A DNA stretch of 62,722 nt from Planctomycetota bacterium (GTDB taxonomy: Bacteria; Planctomycetota; UBA1135). The notes below the pieces were generated by a model that was given only the letters and a program-made list of their open reading frames with translations, ran no database searches and was not told the origin of the DNA. The stretch spans positions 1 to 62,722 of the forward strand of contig QQUA01000021.1 of assembly GCA_008501825.1 (NCBI GenBank), given 5' to 3'. Below are positions 24,036 to 33,332 of this stretch, in pieces (the stretch's first letter is position 1; each line of letters opens with the position of its first letter). A program made the position numbers and the translations under genes.

Positions 24036-26237
24036 TTAGGGAAAGCCGGTCGGACTGCGAAACGGCTGGCGGCGACGATAGCGTTGCAGGCGCTGCTGCA
24101 TTTGCCGGTAAAGAGCTTGGTTGCCCTGCCGTTGAACCAAAGCCATGGCTTGGTTGAGACTCTGTTGGGCGGCGGCGAAGTCTCCGGTTTCGGCTTGGGC
24201 GGCGGCCAAAGCGTCCAAAGCCGGAGGAAATTGAAAAGAAGTTTGTCGAGCCGCGGCTTCGGCCAGAGCCACCGCCTGGGAGCCGTTTCGCAACGAGGCT
24301 TCCTGGTGGCCGGCAAAAATCCAAGCCAGGTTCACCAAGGCGTCCAAATTGTTCCCTTGGATGGACAAGGCCCGTTGCAATTGGACTACCGCCTGTTGGC
24401 CTTGGCCCTGGCGCGCCAAAGCCTCTCCTAAATACGCGTAGGCCGGCGCCAACTCCGGGTCATCGGCAATCGCCTGGCGCAAGCTGTTTTCGGCTTGGGG
24501 CCATTGTCCTTGCAAGCTCTGAGCCGCGCCCAAGTTCAAGCCGGCTTTGGCCCGTTGGATCAAGCCGGAAGGCCCCCGAGCTGGGACTTGCAAAGCCACC
24601 CGAGCTTGCTGCGCCGCCTGCGGGTACTGGCCCCGGTGAAGATGCCACATACTCATGCCGAAAGAAGCTTCCCAACTTCCTGGATACACGGCGGCCAGCT
24701 TTTGTAGCTTTTCCCCGGCTTGGGTCAGTTTGCCTTGCTGCATTTCCATTTGCGCCAGAGCGAACAAAGCGCTGTGGTTGATCGGATCTTCTTCCAAAGC
24801 TTCGCGATACAAATCCCCCGCCAGCTCCAATTGATTTCTCTCCCAATAAATCGCCGCCATGTTGACTTTGGCGGCATAAGCCTTGGGGTTGGCTTCCATG
24901 GTCTTTTGCCAAAGAACTTCTTCATTCTGGTAAAGACCGCATTGGCGCCAAGTCAATCCTCCCAAAACGACCAGAAGCGCCAGAGATAAAACCAACGCCG
25001 CCGGCGACCACTGGCTTCCCAAAGGACCTTCCACCCTGGAGGAAGAAGCCTCGTCTTTGGCTGAGGTCCACCAAGAACGTCCGGCCAAGATGGCGGCGAA
25101 CAAAGCCAACACGCCGACGCAGGCGTGATACTGGAAGTGATCGGCCACCCAGGAAAAGCGATGCGGGTAAACATTGAGAAAGCCAAGAGCCGGAAACAGG
25201 GTGCCGCCGAAAAACAAGAATGCGATCAAGGGCCCTAAGCCGATGCGTTTGCGCAAGCCCCAGAGCCCGGCCAGGACCGCCACCACCGCGGCGGGAAACA
25301 GCCATTGCCACCACTCCTCCGGTTCCGGTTTCCAGCGCTCGTAGAAAAACAGCAGCGGGTCGGGCCAAACCAGCTTCTGCAAGTAAAACCAACTTGCCCG
25401 CCCGGCGATCAGCAACCGTTCCACGAAATCGAAATCCCAATATGGCCCTTCGGCGTTCACTTGAGTTCGTTCCAGGGAAGCGGTGTGCAATCCGGCCACC
25501 ACGCCGACCGGAATCATCAGCAATAGGCTGAGGAGTTTGGCCCAGGGCCGCCAACCGCCCTGCCACAGGCAAATCAACATCAAAGCCAGAGGCATAGAAG
25601 CGGTCACCGATTTGCTGAGCAGCGCCGCCCCGAACAACAGGAAAGACAGAACGTAATAGGGCCAGCTCAACTTGAATTCGCCGGCACCGCCAGCCTCTTG
25701 GTCTGGATGAGCTGGCTTCGGCGCCAAGGGGAATCCGGCGAAGCGCAACCAAGCCCAGGCCGATCCAAAAGCGAACACCGCGGACAAAACGTTTTTTCGT
25801 TCGGTGACCCAGGCCACCGATTCGACGGTGACCGGATGGACCGCGAACAGAGCGGCAGCCAACCAAGCCCCGGGGACCGCCAACAACCGCAGCACTCGCC
25901 ACAGCAACAGGGCGGCCAGACCGTGAAGAAGCACGTTGTCCAGGTGGTAGCCAAATGGATTGGGTCCCGGGCGGCCGGAATCGTCCTGAACGTCGCCCCA
26001 TATCCGGCGCTCCAGCCAATAACTGGTGTGCACCATCGGGTAGTACTGGGGAGTAGCCGAGGGCTCCAACCAAATTTGCCCGAGTCCTTCTACGCTCTCT
26101 AGGGTGCGGTTGCCGGTGACGTAGTGATCATCGTCCCAAATCCACCCGTTCCCCATACTGGGCCAATAGGCCACCAAGGCCAGCAGGAGCAGAAGAAGCG
26201 CGTTTCCCCAGCGTTGTACGGGCTTGTCGTCCGACAT
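24036..26237 (-). CDS. Membrane glycosyltransferase-like protein with C-terminal TPR domain
   Basis: A 733-residue protein starting at ATG 26237; an in-frame GTG at 26267 is possible. The N-terminal 430 residues contain many membrane helices and the motif WDDDHYVTGNRTLE near residue 30, the conserved acidic first loop of the PMT/TMTC-like GT-C class, plus HPVTVESVAWVTERKNVLS, another marker. The C-terminal part is a run of tetratricopeptide repeats (residues of about 455-700). This layout matches bacterial relatives of eukaryotic TMTC O-mannosyltransferases. It is the last gene of the sugar ABC operon. Activity is inferred from architecture. Confidence 0.7.
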   Translation of the reverse strand: MSDDKPVQRWGNALLLLLLALVAYWPSMGNGWIWDDDHYVTGNRTLESVEGLGQIWLEPSATPQYYPMVHTSYWLERRIWGDVQDDSGRPGPNPFGYHLDNVLLHGLAALLLWRVLRLLAVPGAWLAAALFAVHPVTVESVAWVTERKNVLSAVFAFGSAWAWLRFAGFPLAPKPAHPDQEAGGAGEFKLSWPYYVLSFLLFGAALLSKSVTASMPLALMLICLWQGGWRPWAKLLSLLLMIPVGVVAGLHTASLERTQVNAEGPYWDFDFVERLLIAGRASWFYLQKLVWPDPLLFFYERWKPEPEEWWQWLFPAAVVAVLAGLWGLRKRIGLGPLIAFLFFGGTLFPALGFLNVYPHRFSWVADHFQYHACVGVLALFAAILAGRSWWTSAKDEASSSRVEGPLGSQWSPAALVLSLALLVVLGGLTWRQCGLYQNEEVLWQKTMEANPKAYAAKVNMAAIYWERNQLELAGDLYREALEEDPINHSALFALAQMEMQQGKLTQAGEKLQKLAAVYPGSWEASFGMSMWHLHRGQYPQAAQQARVALQVPARGPSGLIQRAKAGLNLGAAQSLQGQWPQAENSLRQAIADDPELAPAYAYLGEALARQGQGQQAVVQLQRALSIQGNNLDALVNLAWIFAGHQEASLRNGSQAVALAEAAARQTSFQFPPALDALAAAQAETGDFAAAQQSLNQAMALVQRQGNQALYRQMQQRLQRYRRRQPFRSPTGFP

Positions 26238-26253
26238 GGCAGGAATTCTAACC

Positions 26254-27096
26254 TTAACCCTTGCCACTTAGGCGAACCCCGCGGAGGAACCATCCTTGGG
26301 TCAAGAAATAGACCAAGGCGCACGGGGCCAGAATCACCGAGCTTCCCGCCATCAACCACTCCACTGCAACTCGATAACTTTGATTGAAGGACGCCAGGGC
26401 CAAGCTCAGAGTTTGTTTGTCTTCCGAATTCAAATAAATCAGCGGGGCCCAAAAATCGTTCCAGGTGGCCAGAAAAGTAAAAATCGCCACCGTCCCCACC
26501 ACCGGCTTGGCCAGCGGCAGCATGATTCGGAAGTAGGTGCCGAAAAAACCGCAGCCGTCCACTCGAGCGGCTTCCGCCAATTCCACCGGCAAAGTCAAAA
26601 AATATTGGCGGAACAAGAAAATGAAAAAGGGAGCCCCGCCCAAAACGGTGGGCAGGATGAGGGGGTAGAAAGTATCGATCAATCCCAGTTGCCGGAAGAA
26701 CAGGAATTGAGGGATGGCCAGAACTTGAGGCGGCAACATCATGGTGGCCAGGACCAACAAGAACAGGCCGTCACGCCCGGGAAAGCGCAGCCTAGCGAAG
26801 GCATAGCCGGCCAGGGAACAGCAAAACAATTGCCCGGCAATGCAAGCCAGGGTCAACAAGGTGGTATTCAACAACAAGCGGCCGAAGCCTCCCATCTGCG
26901 CCAGGGCCTGGGGATAGTTTTCCGGATGCAGGCCTTCCGGAAATTGGAACATGCCGTACTCCAAGGCCTTGCCTTGCGGTTGCAAAGACGCCGCCACCAT
27001 CCACAACAAAGGCAACAAAAACGCCGCGGCCAGGACCAACAGCAAAGCCCGGTGCAAGCCTTTGGCCAATCCTCGAGGTCCGGCATTCGCGGTCAT
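26254..27096 (-). CDS. Sugar ABC transporter permease (MalG/ThuG-like)
   Basis: A 280-residue inner-membrane permease with about six hydrophobic helices. The EAA loop contacting the ATPase is EAARVDGCGFFGTYFRIMLP near residue 190. I start at ATG 27096, giving an ATGA overlap with the upstream SBP-permease gene. CUT1 systems import oligosaccharides or glycerol phosphates. It pairs with the permease half of the upstream fusion and the MalK-like ATPase. Confidence 0.85.
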   Translation of the reverse strand: MTANAGPRGLAKGLHRALLLVLAAAFLLPLLWMVAASLQPQGKALEYGMFQFPEGLHPENYPQALAQMGGFGRLLLNTTLLTLACIAGQLFCCSLAGYAFARLRFPGRDGLFLLVLATMMLPPQVLAIPQFLFFRQLGLIDTFYPLILPTVLGGAPFFIFLFRQYFLTLPVELAEAARVDGCGFFGTYFRIMLPLAKPVVGTVAIFTFLATWNDFWAPLIYLNSEDKQTLSLALASFNQSYRVAVEWLMAGSSVILAPCALVYFLTQGWFLRGVRLSGKG

Positions 27097-29855
27097 CGTC
27101 CCGCTCCTGCGTAATGGACCCATTTGGAAGAACTGCGCAAGATCAACAAACTCAGCAGCAACACGACGGCGAATAAAACCCAGGCCAAGGTGCTGGCATA
27201 GCCCATGCGCAAGAAGCGGAATCCCTGCTCATAGAGATACAGCACCAGGAAACGGCTTTCATTGCCGGGTCCCCCTCCGGTCATGACGTAAGCTTGAGCG
27301 AACACCTGAAACGCCTGGATCAAGCCCATGATTAGATTGAACAACAACAGCGGGCTGATCGCCGGAAGGGTCACGTTACGGAATCTGGCCCAGGCACCGG
27401 CGCCGTCCAAGCGGGCGGCTTCGTAAAGACGCGGATCCACGCCTTGCAAGCCGGCTAAAAAGACCAGCATCTGGGCGCCGACCGACCAAAGCGAAAGCAA
27501 CACGAAAGCCGGCACCACCCAAACTGGATCCTCCAGCCAATCCGGTCCGGCGATTCCGAATAGGGCCAGCAGTTGATTGAACAGACCCTGTTCCAATCCC
27601 TGTTTGCCGGCAAAAAGCCACCGCCAAACCGCTCCCAGGATGACCGGCGAGATGATGGTGGGCAGGTAGAACAGGGTGCGAAAGGCACCGACTCCGGGGA
27701 ACCGGGGTTTCAGCAACAAGGCCAGCAGCAAGGCCAAGCCCAATTGCAACGGCACGGCGAAAACGGCGTAGTAAGCGGTAATTCTCAAACTGTCGTGAAA
27801 GGTGCCGTCCTGCCAAAGGCGTTGATATTGGTGTCCGGCCAACCAGCGGGCGCTGTCCGGGTCGCGCACCGGACTCCATTCACTGAAGGACAATATGGCG
27901 GAAACCAAGGCTGGACCGGCCAAAAACAACAGGAAGCCAAGAACCCAGGGAGTTAAAAACCACCAAGCCGCCCGCTCTTCCCTGGCCGCCAATCGGTCTT
28001 TGGACCGAAGTCTGCGGCTCAGGAACCAAAGCAGAAACAAAGCGGCCGGGGAATATTGCGCATAAAGAAACCAGGAGCGGGGCAAAGGAGGCCTTTGCAA
28101 CAACCATCGCTCCCGGTCCAAGGTTTCATTGGCCAGGGCGGCAGCTTCGACACAAACTTCTTCGGCGGATCTCCGCCCCAAACGAATGGCGTCCTCGAAT
28201 ACGGCTTTGGTTTGCTTCTCAATTTCCCGCCAATTGACTTCTACCGGCATGAAACGGGCGTTTTCCAAAACGTCCAGAAACACACGCTCGCGGTGAGGCG
28301 GCACCGTGGGTTTGAGGAAATCGCGGCTGAGGGCGGCCCGTTTCAGCCCCGGCACCCCGTTGCCGATGCGAGCCAACCCGGCTTGCATGGTGTCGCCGGC
28401 AAGGGCGCGAACGAATTCATAGGCCAATTGCGGGTGGCGGGAGGTTTTCGGAACCACGTAAAAGCGCATCGCCACGGCGGTGGCGGTTTCCTTGCCGCGA
28501 GGCAAGGGCATGACGTCCCAACGAAAACCCTGGACCTCAGCTTGAGCCAGAGATTGACGAAAGCCGCTCTCCAAACCGGCGATGGCTTCGCCCGGACCGA
28601 ACAACTCCGCCAATACCCAGCCCGGTTCGGTTTGCAAAAGACCGGCCAGGTACATCCAGTCCGGCCACAATCGGCCATCGGCGGCTTCCAAGTCGCCTCG
28701 TTGCCGAAACAAGGTCAGCGGATGCTTTCCGCCGCCCACCGATTGCATCATTTCGGATTCGCCAATCCGCCCATTTCGAAAACCGGCCAAACGGGCGGCC
28801 AACACCTGTTGCAAGGCTTGGCGATCCTGCACCGCATAAGATTGGGCTGCCCAAGCTCCCTCCACTTCCGGCAGTTGCCACTTTCGCTGTTCACCCACTC
28901 CCTTTTGCAAAGTAGGCTGCCATCCCATGGCTTGCGGCCAATCCCATTGCAGCCGGCCGATGTCTTTGAAGCGATAGGTTTCCCAATAACCGACTGGACC
29001 ATAGAAAGCGGTCTTTCCGGCTTGAAAGGCGCCGAAGGTCAGTTGAGCTTCGAAAGTGGCATCTCGGCTCGAAAGTTTTTCCCGGTGCAATAAGTCGACC
29101 AGAAAGTCCACCGCTTCGATGGCTTCCTTTTCAGCCAAGGCACAGCGACCATTTTCATCCAGAAAGCGACCGCCGTTTTGCCAGATCCAGGGAGACAAGG
29201 CTTGAAGCCATTGAGTAATGGAAATTCCCCATTGATCGGCTTCGCCGTCCTCATCGAGGTCTCGGGTCACCGCCCGAGCGACCCGTTTTAAATCTTTCCA
29301 GGTCCAATCGTCCGCCGGTTGCGCCAATCCTTCCTGGGCCAGCAGGCTCTGATTGACGTACATCACATAAGGCGTAAAAGTCGACGGCAATCCGTACAAA
29401 TGACCGTCGAAGTTGCGGATGGCGTCCAAAATTTGGGGAAAATAATCTTCCGGCCGCCAATTGGGGTCGCGGTCAAAATACTCCTGCAAATCCAACAGCA
29501 CGTCTTCTTGTAGAAAGGCGGCGAACTCGGTGATGTCAATCCAAGTGACGTCAACCGGCAATCGACCGGCCAACACGAATTTCACCTTATCCTGACCGCC
29601 GGCGGCGGAAGCGCTGCTCTGAATCTCGACTCGAACGCCTGGATGACTCCGTTCAAACTCCTGAGCGGTTTGTTCTAAATAGCGAAAGCCGTCGAACCAG
29701 CGTTCATGGACCATCACCCGCAGCACCACCGGATCCTGATCTTCCGTGGCAGGAAGCTGCGCTTGGGCGGTGGCAAAAGCGAAGCTGGAAAATGCGGTTC
29801 CCAGCCAGAACTGGAGCAAAAAGATCGGAAACAAGAAAAGGCTAAGCCTTTTCAC
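27093..29855 (-). CDS. Fused sugar-binding protein and ABC transporter permease
   Basis: A 920-residue fusion of two CUT1 transporter subunits normally encoded separately. Residues 1-30 are a signal peptide; about 45-560 are an extracellular solute-binding protein of the MalE type (VRVEIQSSASAAGGQDKVKF, LPVDVTWIDITEFAAFLQED, KDLKRVARAVTRDLDEDG). A first membrane helix follows at about 595, then from about 625 a MalF-type permease with the EAA loop YEAARLDGAGAWARFRNVTL near 845. The start is GTG with a GTGA overlap of the ATPase gene. Fusion ties one binding protein to each transporter. The ligand is unknown, though the neighbouring GH2 gene suggests an oligosaccharide. Confidence 0.88.
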   Translation of the reverse strand: MKRLSLFLFPIFLLQFWLGTAFSSFAFATAQAQLPATEDQDPVVLRVMVHERWFDGFRYLEQTAQEFERSHPGVRVEIQSSASAAGGQDKVKFVLAGRLPVDVTWIDITEFAAFLQEDVLLDLQEYFDRDPNWRPEDYFPQILDAIRNFDGHLYGLPSTFTPYVMYVNQSLLAQEGLAQPADDWTWKDLKRVARAVTRDLDEDGEADQWGISITQWLQALSPWIWQNGGRFLDENGRCALAEKEAIEAVDFLVDLLHREKLSSRDATFEAQLTFGAFQAGKTAFYGPVGYWETYRFKDIGRLQWDWPQAMGWQPTLQKGVGEQRKWQLPEVEGAWAAQSYAVQDRQALQQVLAARLAGFRNGRIGESEMMQSVGGGKHPLTLFRQRGDLEAADGRLWPDWMYLAGLLQTEPGWVLAELFGPGEAIAGLESGFRQSLAQAEVQGFRWDVMPLPRGKETATAVAMRFYVVPKTSRHPQLAYEFVRALAGDTMQAGLARIGNGVPGLKRAALSRDFLKPTVPPHRERVFLDVLENARFMPVEVNWREIEKQTKAVFEDAIRLGRRSAEEVCVEAAALANETLDRERWLLQRPPLPRSWFLYAQYSPAALFLLWFLSRRLRSKDRLAAREERAAWWFLTPWVLGFLLFLAGPALVSAILSFSEWSPVRDPDSARWLAGHQYQRLWQDGTFHDSLRITAYYAVFAVPLQLGLALLLALLLKPRFPGVGAFRTLFYLPTIISPVILGAVWRWLFAGKQGLEQGLFNQLLALFGIAGPDWLEDPVWVVPAFVLLSLWSVGAQMLVFLAGLQGVDPRLYEAARLDGAGAWARFRNVTLPAISPLLLFNLIMGLIQAFQVFAQAYVMTGGGPGNESRFLVLYLYEQGFRFLRMGYASTLAWVLFAVVLLLSLLILRSSSKWVHYAGAGR

Positions 29856-30865
29856 GGCAACCGAATCCCGCTGTCGGGATCGAAGGCGTGGACCCGATCC
29901 GCAGGAAGGTGGAAAGCCAACTCGCCGTCCGACGGCAGTTTGGTCTGGCCGGGAAGGGCCAAAATCACTTCATGCCCCTCGAAGACTCCGTGAAAAAGGC
30001 TTTCATGCCCGAGGTCTTCTCGGAAATGCACCTTCATCCGGCAGTCTCCACCCAACATGGCATCGTGAGGTCGAAAACCCAGGATGACGCCCTGGCGATA
30101 GGATTTCGGGCCAAGGGCGGCCGCCGCTTGGTCGCTGAGGAAATTCATCGGCGGTGCGCCGAGAAAAGAAGCCACGAACATGTTGGCCGGTTGGTGGTAA
30201 ACCTCGGTCGGAGCCCCCACCTGTTGCAAACGGCCACGATGCAAAACCGCAATCCGAGAACCCAGCGTCATGGCCTCCACCTGGTCGTGAGTCACGTACA
30301 GCATGGTGGCTCGAGTTTCCCGGTGCAGTTTGGCCAATTCGGCCCGCATCTCCGCCCGCAATTTGGCGTCCACGTTGGAAAGAGGTTCATCGAATAGGAA
30401 AAGGCGCGGGCGCCGCACCAAAGCCCGAGCTAAAGCAACCCGCTGTTGTTGGCCACCGCTCAGAGCCGCCGGTTTGCGTTCCAACAATTCGGCGATTCCA
30501 AGAAGTTCCGCCGCTTCTTGAACCGCCGCCCGGATTTTCTTCCGGGAATTCCGGGCCATCTTCAGCGGGAATGCGATGTTTCCCGCCACGGTCATGTGAG
30601 GATAAAGCGCATAGTTTTGAAACACCATGGCCACGTCCCGTTCCTTTGGTTCTAAATGATGGACCTTTTGTCCGTTCATGCGGATTTCCCCTCGTGTCGG
30701 GGATTCCAAACCGGCGACCATGCGCAATAAAGTGGATTTGCCGCAACCGGAAGGCCCGACCAGCACCAGGAATTCCCCCTCCTGCACCTGCAAATCGACG
30801 TCCACCACCGCCTCCATGCCTCCTGGAAAGGATTTGCACAGCGCGGTCAGCTCGAGGGCGGCCAT
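29852..30865 (-). CDS. Sugar ABC transporter ATP-binding protein (MalK/UgpC-like)
   Basis: A 337-residue ATPase starting at ATG 30865, one base after the stop of the GH2 gene. Walker A is GPSGCGKST near residue 36, the signature is LSGGQQQR, and Walker B is LFLFDEPLSNVD. A C-terminal TOBE-like domain of about 100 residues is present, which in MalK-type proteins takes part in regulation. It serves the two permease halves encoded just downstream; single MalK proteins are sometimes shared between transporters. Confidence 0.9.
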   Translation of the reverse strand: MAALELTALCKSFPGGMEAVVDVDLQVQEGEFLVLVGPSGCGKSTLLRMVAGLESPTRGEIRMNGQKVHHLEPKERDVAMVFQNYALYPHMTVAGNIAFPLKMARNSRKKIRAAVQEAAELLGIAELLERKPAALSGGQQQRVALARALVRRPRLFLFDEPLSNVDAKLRAEMRAELAKLHRETRATMLYVTHDQVEAMTLGSRIAVLHRGRLQQVGAPTEVYHQPANMFVASFLGAPPMNFLSDQAAAALGPKSYRQGVILGFRPHDAMLGGDCRMKVHFREDLGHESLFHGVFEGHEVILALPGQTKLPSDGELAFHLPADRVHAFDPDSGIRLP

Positions 30866-30866
30866 G

Positions 30867-33332
30867 TCAGTAGAGTACGCAGTTTTGCGGTTTATCGGCA
30901 CAAAGATAAAGAGGGCCGATCAGGACCCCGGCACCGCGATGGTCCTTCACCCGAAACTTCCACCGTTGTTCCCGGCCGGGATGGAGCCATCGGGTCAAGT
31001 CCACTTGGGCCGGCAAGTCCCGTCCGGCGTCCCATGTCTGGTGCAAGTTGCCGTGGCGATGGACCAAGTGGTCGTCCAACCAAAGTTCCCAGCCGTCGCC
31101 AACCGCCTCGGCCCGCAACCAGGTGGGTCCCGCCCAGGAATCCGGCAGTCGGAAGCGGCCATGGATTTCGGCAAAGCCTTGTAACAAATTGCGACCACCG
31201 GTCTCCGCCGGACTGCCGCAGAAAAATTCGGTGGCCGGCCAGCCCTTTTGCTGCGGCTGAAGTTTCCAGGGACCGTCCAGGAAAATGCTAGGAACAGGAG
31301 TGAACAGCTCCGCTTGCGGCAAGGTGCCGGCCATGGCCTCCACCAAAGCGAGCAAACGGCGATGGAACCAACGGCTCAAATCGCTTTCGCTTTGAAGGGC
31401 ACTGACGACCACTAGGCTGCCGCCGACCCTGGCGGCTTGCACCATCGGCAATGGGGCTCCCCTGTTGGCGCCTTCACCACCGGCCCCGGCGCCGGCGTCA
31501 TGAAGGTCGTGCACTCCAATCAGCACCTTGAACTGGGGATGGGGTTGCAGAACGCGGCCTTTCAACAGACCGAAAAAGAGTTCTTCCTGGAGCACGGCGA
31601 GCAAGTCCGGATCCTGACAATCAGGATGGAAGTAGGGCACCGGACTCCAAAACAAATGTTCAGGACAACGCCAGGAGCCCCTTTGCCGTTCCGCCAATAA
31701 AAGAAACGGGCGTCGTCTCGAACCAGACAACGGGGAACCCGGTGGTTCCGATTCGCTCCAGGGCCATCGGCTAAGAATTTCCCAATCCTCCTTGTCGGGC
31801 CCCTTGGGCTTGATGGACTCCCTTCCCTTTAAATCTTGTTCCTCGGAATTCGTTCTGATCCAGGACGACCCCTTCATCGGCCGTGGAGCCCTTCCTTTTC
31901 CCGCAGCCAACTGGGTTTGCCAAGCCCACGCTTGAACATCTTCTTTCCACCGGCCTCGCCGGTCCTGCACTCCGAGAGGGCAATCGGGTAAATCCCGGGC
32001 CCCGCAAATTACATAGCCGGCCGCGGGGAACTTGGCTCGAAGCTGTTGCGCCTGCCGGCGCCGAACTTTGCCGGCGATTCGAGGAGAAAGCCCATCTTGA
32101 ACGCTATCCGCCACCATGGTTTCGCCAAGCAAAATGGGTTTCAGCCGTCGAAGGGAAAGGGAAGTTTCCAATCGCTTCAAATACCACGGCCATTGACCGC
32201 AATGCAGATAGGGATGTTCATCGTGAAATCGTTGGCTACCGGGCGAACCTAACCAAGCACTTTGGGTATTGGCGACCGTTCCCGGAGACAAAGCGGCTAT
32301 GTCCTCTAAGATCTGGCGAGCCAAAGCTTCCTGAATGTGATCGTTCTCACAGCTCAAGGTGCGAAGGACGACACAAGGGTGCTGGCGATCATGAAGCACC
32401 ATTTGCTGAAAACCGGTTCGCATTCGCGGGTCGCTTAGCGGTCGATTCCATAACGGGTATTCGATCCAAACCAGCATGCCTTCCTGGTCACAGACTTGCA
32501 GAAATCGAGTGGAAGGCAGCCACAGGCAAATCTTCAATAAATTGAAACCCCTTTTCTTCATTTGCCGCAACTCCCGGCGCAAATCAGCCGGCTCAGGATC
32601 GGGTCCCGAAAGCTTCGGATAATCGCCCCAATGGAGGAGGCCTTGCAAAAGCTGCGGGCGACCGTTTAAGAAGAAACGCTCGCCGCGGATTTCGAAGCGG
32701 CGATGAGGCAGTTGCACCTGCCACTGATCAGAAATTCTGTCACCAAGCCATAGCTGAACCGTCCAATAAGAGAGAGAGGGCCGGTTCGGGCTCCAGGGTT
32801 CAGGTTCAGGGAACGGGAAACGGATCCACTTTGGAGTCCAGGGTTTTGGACCGGCCACCTCTTTCCCATCGCATAGAACCCGAATTTGAGTTTCTTCCGG
32901 ACCATCGACTTCCGCTTGAACTTCGACCTGGCCACCGCGCCACCGTAACCGGGGCCTTGAAAGAAAGGCGGCGGGACCGGTGTTGTGCAAGTAGATGCCT
33001 TGCCACGGGCCTTTCGATCCTAGGCCGAGGCTTTCCAAAAAACCTTGGAAAAAGGAGCGGTTCCCTGCCGGGGACGGCCGCCAATGCCAAGGGCGGGGCT
33101 GCCGTATTTCGCCGCTGATTTCAAAAGACTGCCGGACCCAGGAAGGGGCGGCGTGGAAGAAGGTCTGCCTGTCCACCACGAGGGAGCCGGCCCCAGCCAG
33201 TGCGGGAATTTCCACAAAGTGGCGGCTACCGGGTTCCCATGCCGGCCAAGAGCTGCCGGGGAGCATGAAACGCCATGCCCCAGCTTCCAGGCTCACTTCA
33301 GCTTCCCCCTTCGGATGGCTCTCTTCATGCAT
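30867..33332 (-). CDS. GH2-like glycoside hydrolase
   Basis: An 821-residue multidomain protein with no signal peptide evident. Residues of about 10-225 form jelly-roll and immunoglobulin-like domains; RRFEIRGERFFLNGRPQLLQ near residue 230 is the classic entry to the GH2 TIM barrel. The acid/base Glu is likely in LSCEND near 330 and the nucleophile in ILLGETMVAD near 405. After a linker a further 300-residue region follows, ending in another beta-sandwich with sugar-binding character. It overlaps the ABC-F gene by 8 nt. A beta-galactosidase, mannosidase or glucuronidase function cannot be told apart from sequence alone. Confidence 0.75.
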   Translation of the reverse strand: MHEESHPKGEAEVSLEAGAWRFMLPGSSWPAWEPGSRHFVEIPALAGAGSLVVDRQTFFHAAPSWVRQSFEISGEIRQPRPWHWRPSPAGNRSFFQGFLESLGLGSKGPWQGIYLHNTGPAAFLSRPRLRWRGGQVEVQAEVDGPEETQIRVLCDGKEVAGPKPWTPKWIRFPFPEPEPWSPNRPSLSYWTVQLWLGDRISDQWQVQLPHRRFEIRGERFFLNGRPQLLQGLLHWGDYPKLSGPDPEPADLRRELRQMKKRGFNLLKICLWLPSTRFLQVCDQEGMLVWIEYPLWNRPLSDPRMRTGFQQMVLHDRQHPCVVLRTLSCENDHIQEALARQILEDIAALSPGTVANTQSAWLGSPGSQRFHDEHPYLHCGQWPWYLKRLETSLSLRRLKPILLGETMVADSVQDGLSPRIAGKVRRRQAQQLRAKFPAAGYVICGARDLPDCPLGVQDRRGRWKEDVQAWAWQTQLAAGKGRAPRPMKGSSWIRTNSEEQDLKGRESIKPKGPDKEDWEILSRWPWSESEPPGSPLSGSRRRPFLLLAERQRGSWRCPEHLFWSPVPYFHPDCQDPDLLAVLQEELFFGLLKGRVLQPHPQFKVLIGVHDLHDAGAGAGGEGANRGAPLPMVQAARVGGSLVVVSALQSESDLSRWFHRRLLALVEAMAGTLPQAELFTPVPSIFLDGPWKLQPQQKGWPATEFFCGSPAETGGRNLLQGFAEIHGRFRLPDSWAGPTWLRAEAVGDGWELWLDDHLVHRHGNLHQTWDAGRDLPAQVDLTRWLHPGREQRWKFRVKDHRGAGVLIGPLYLCADKPQNCVLY

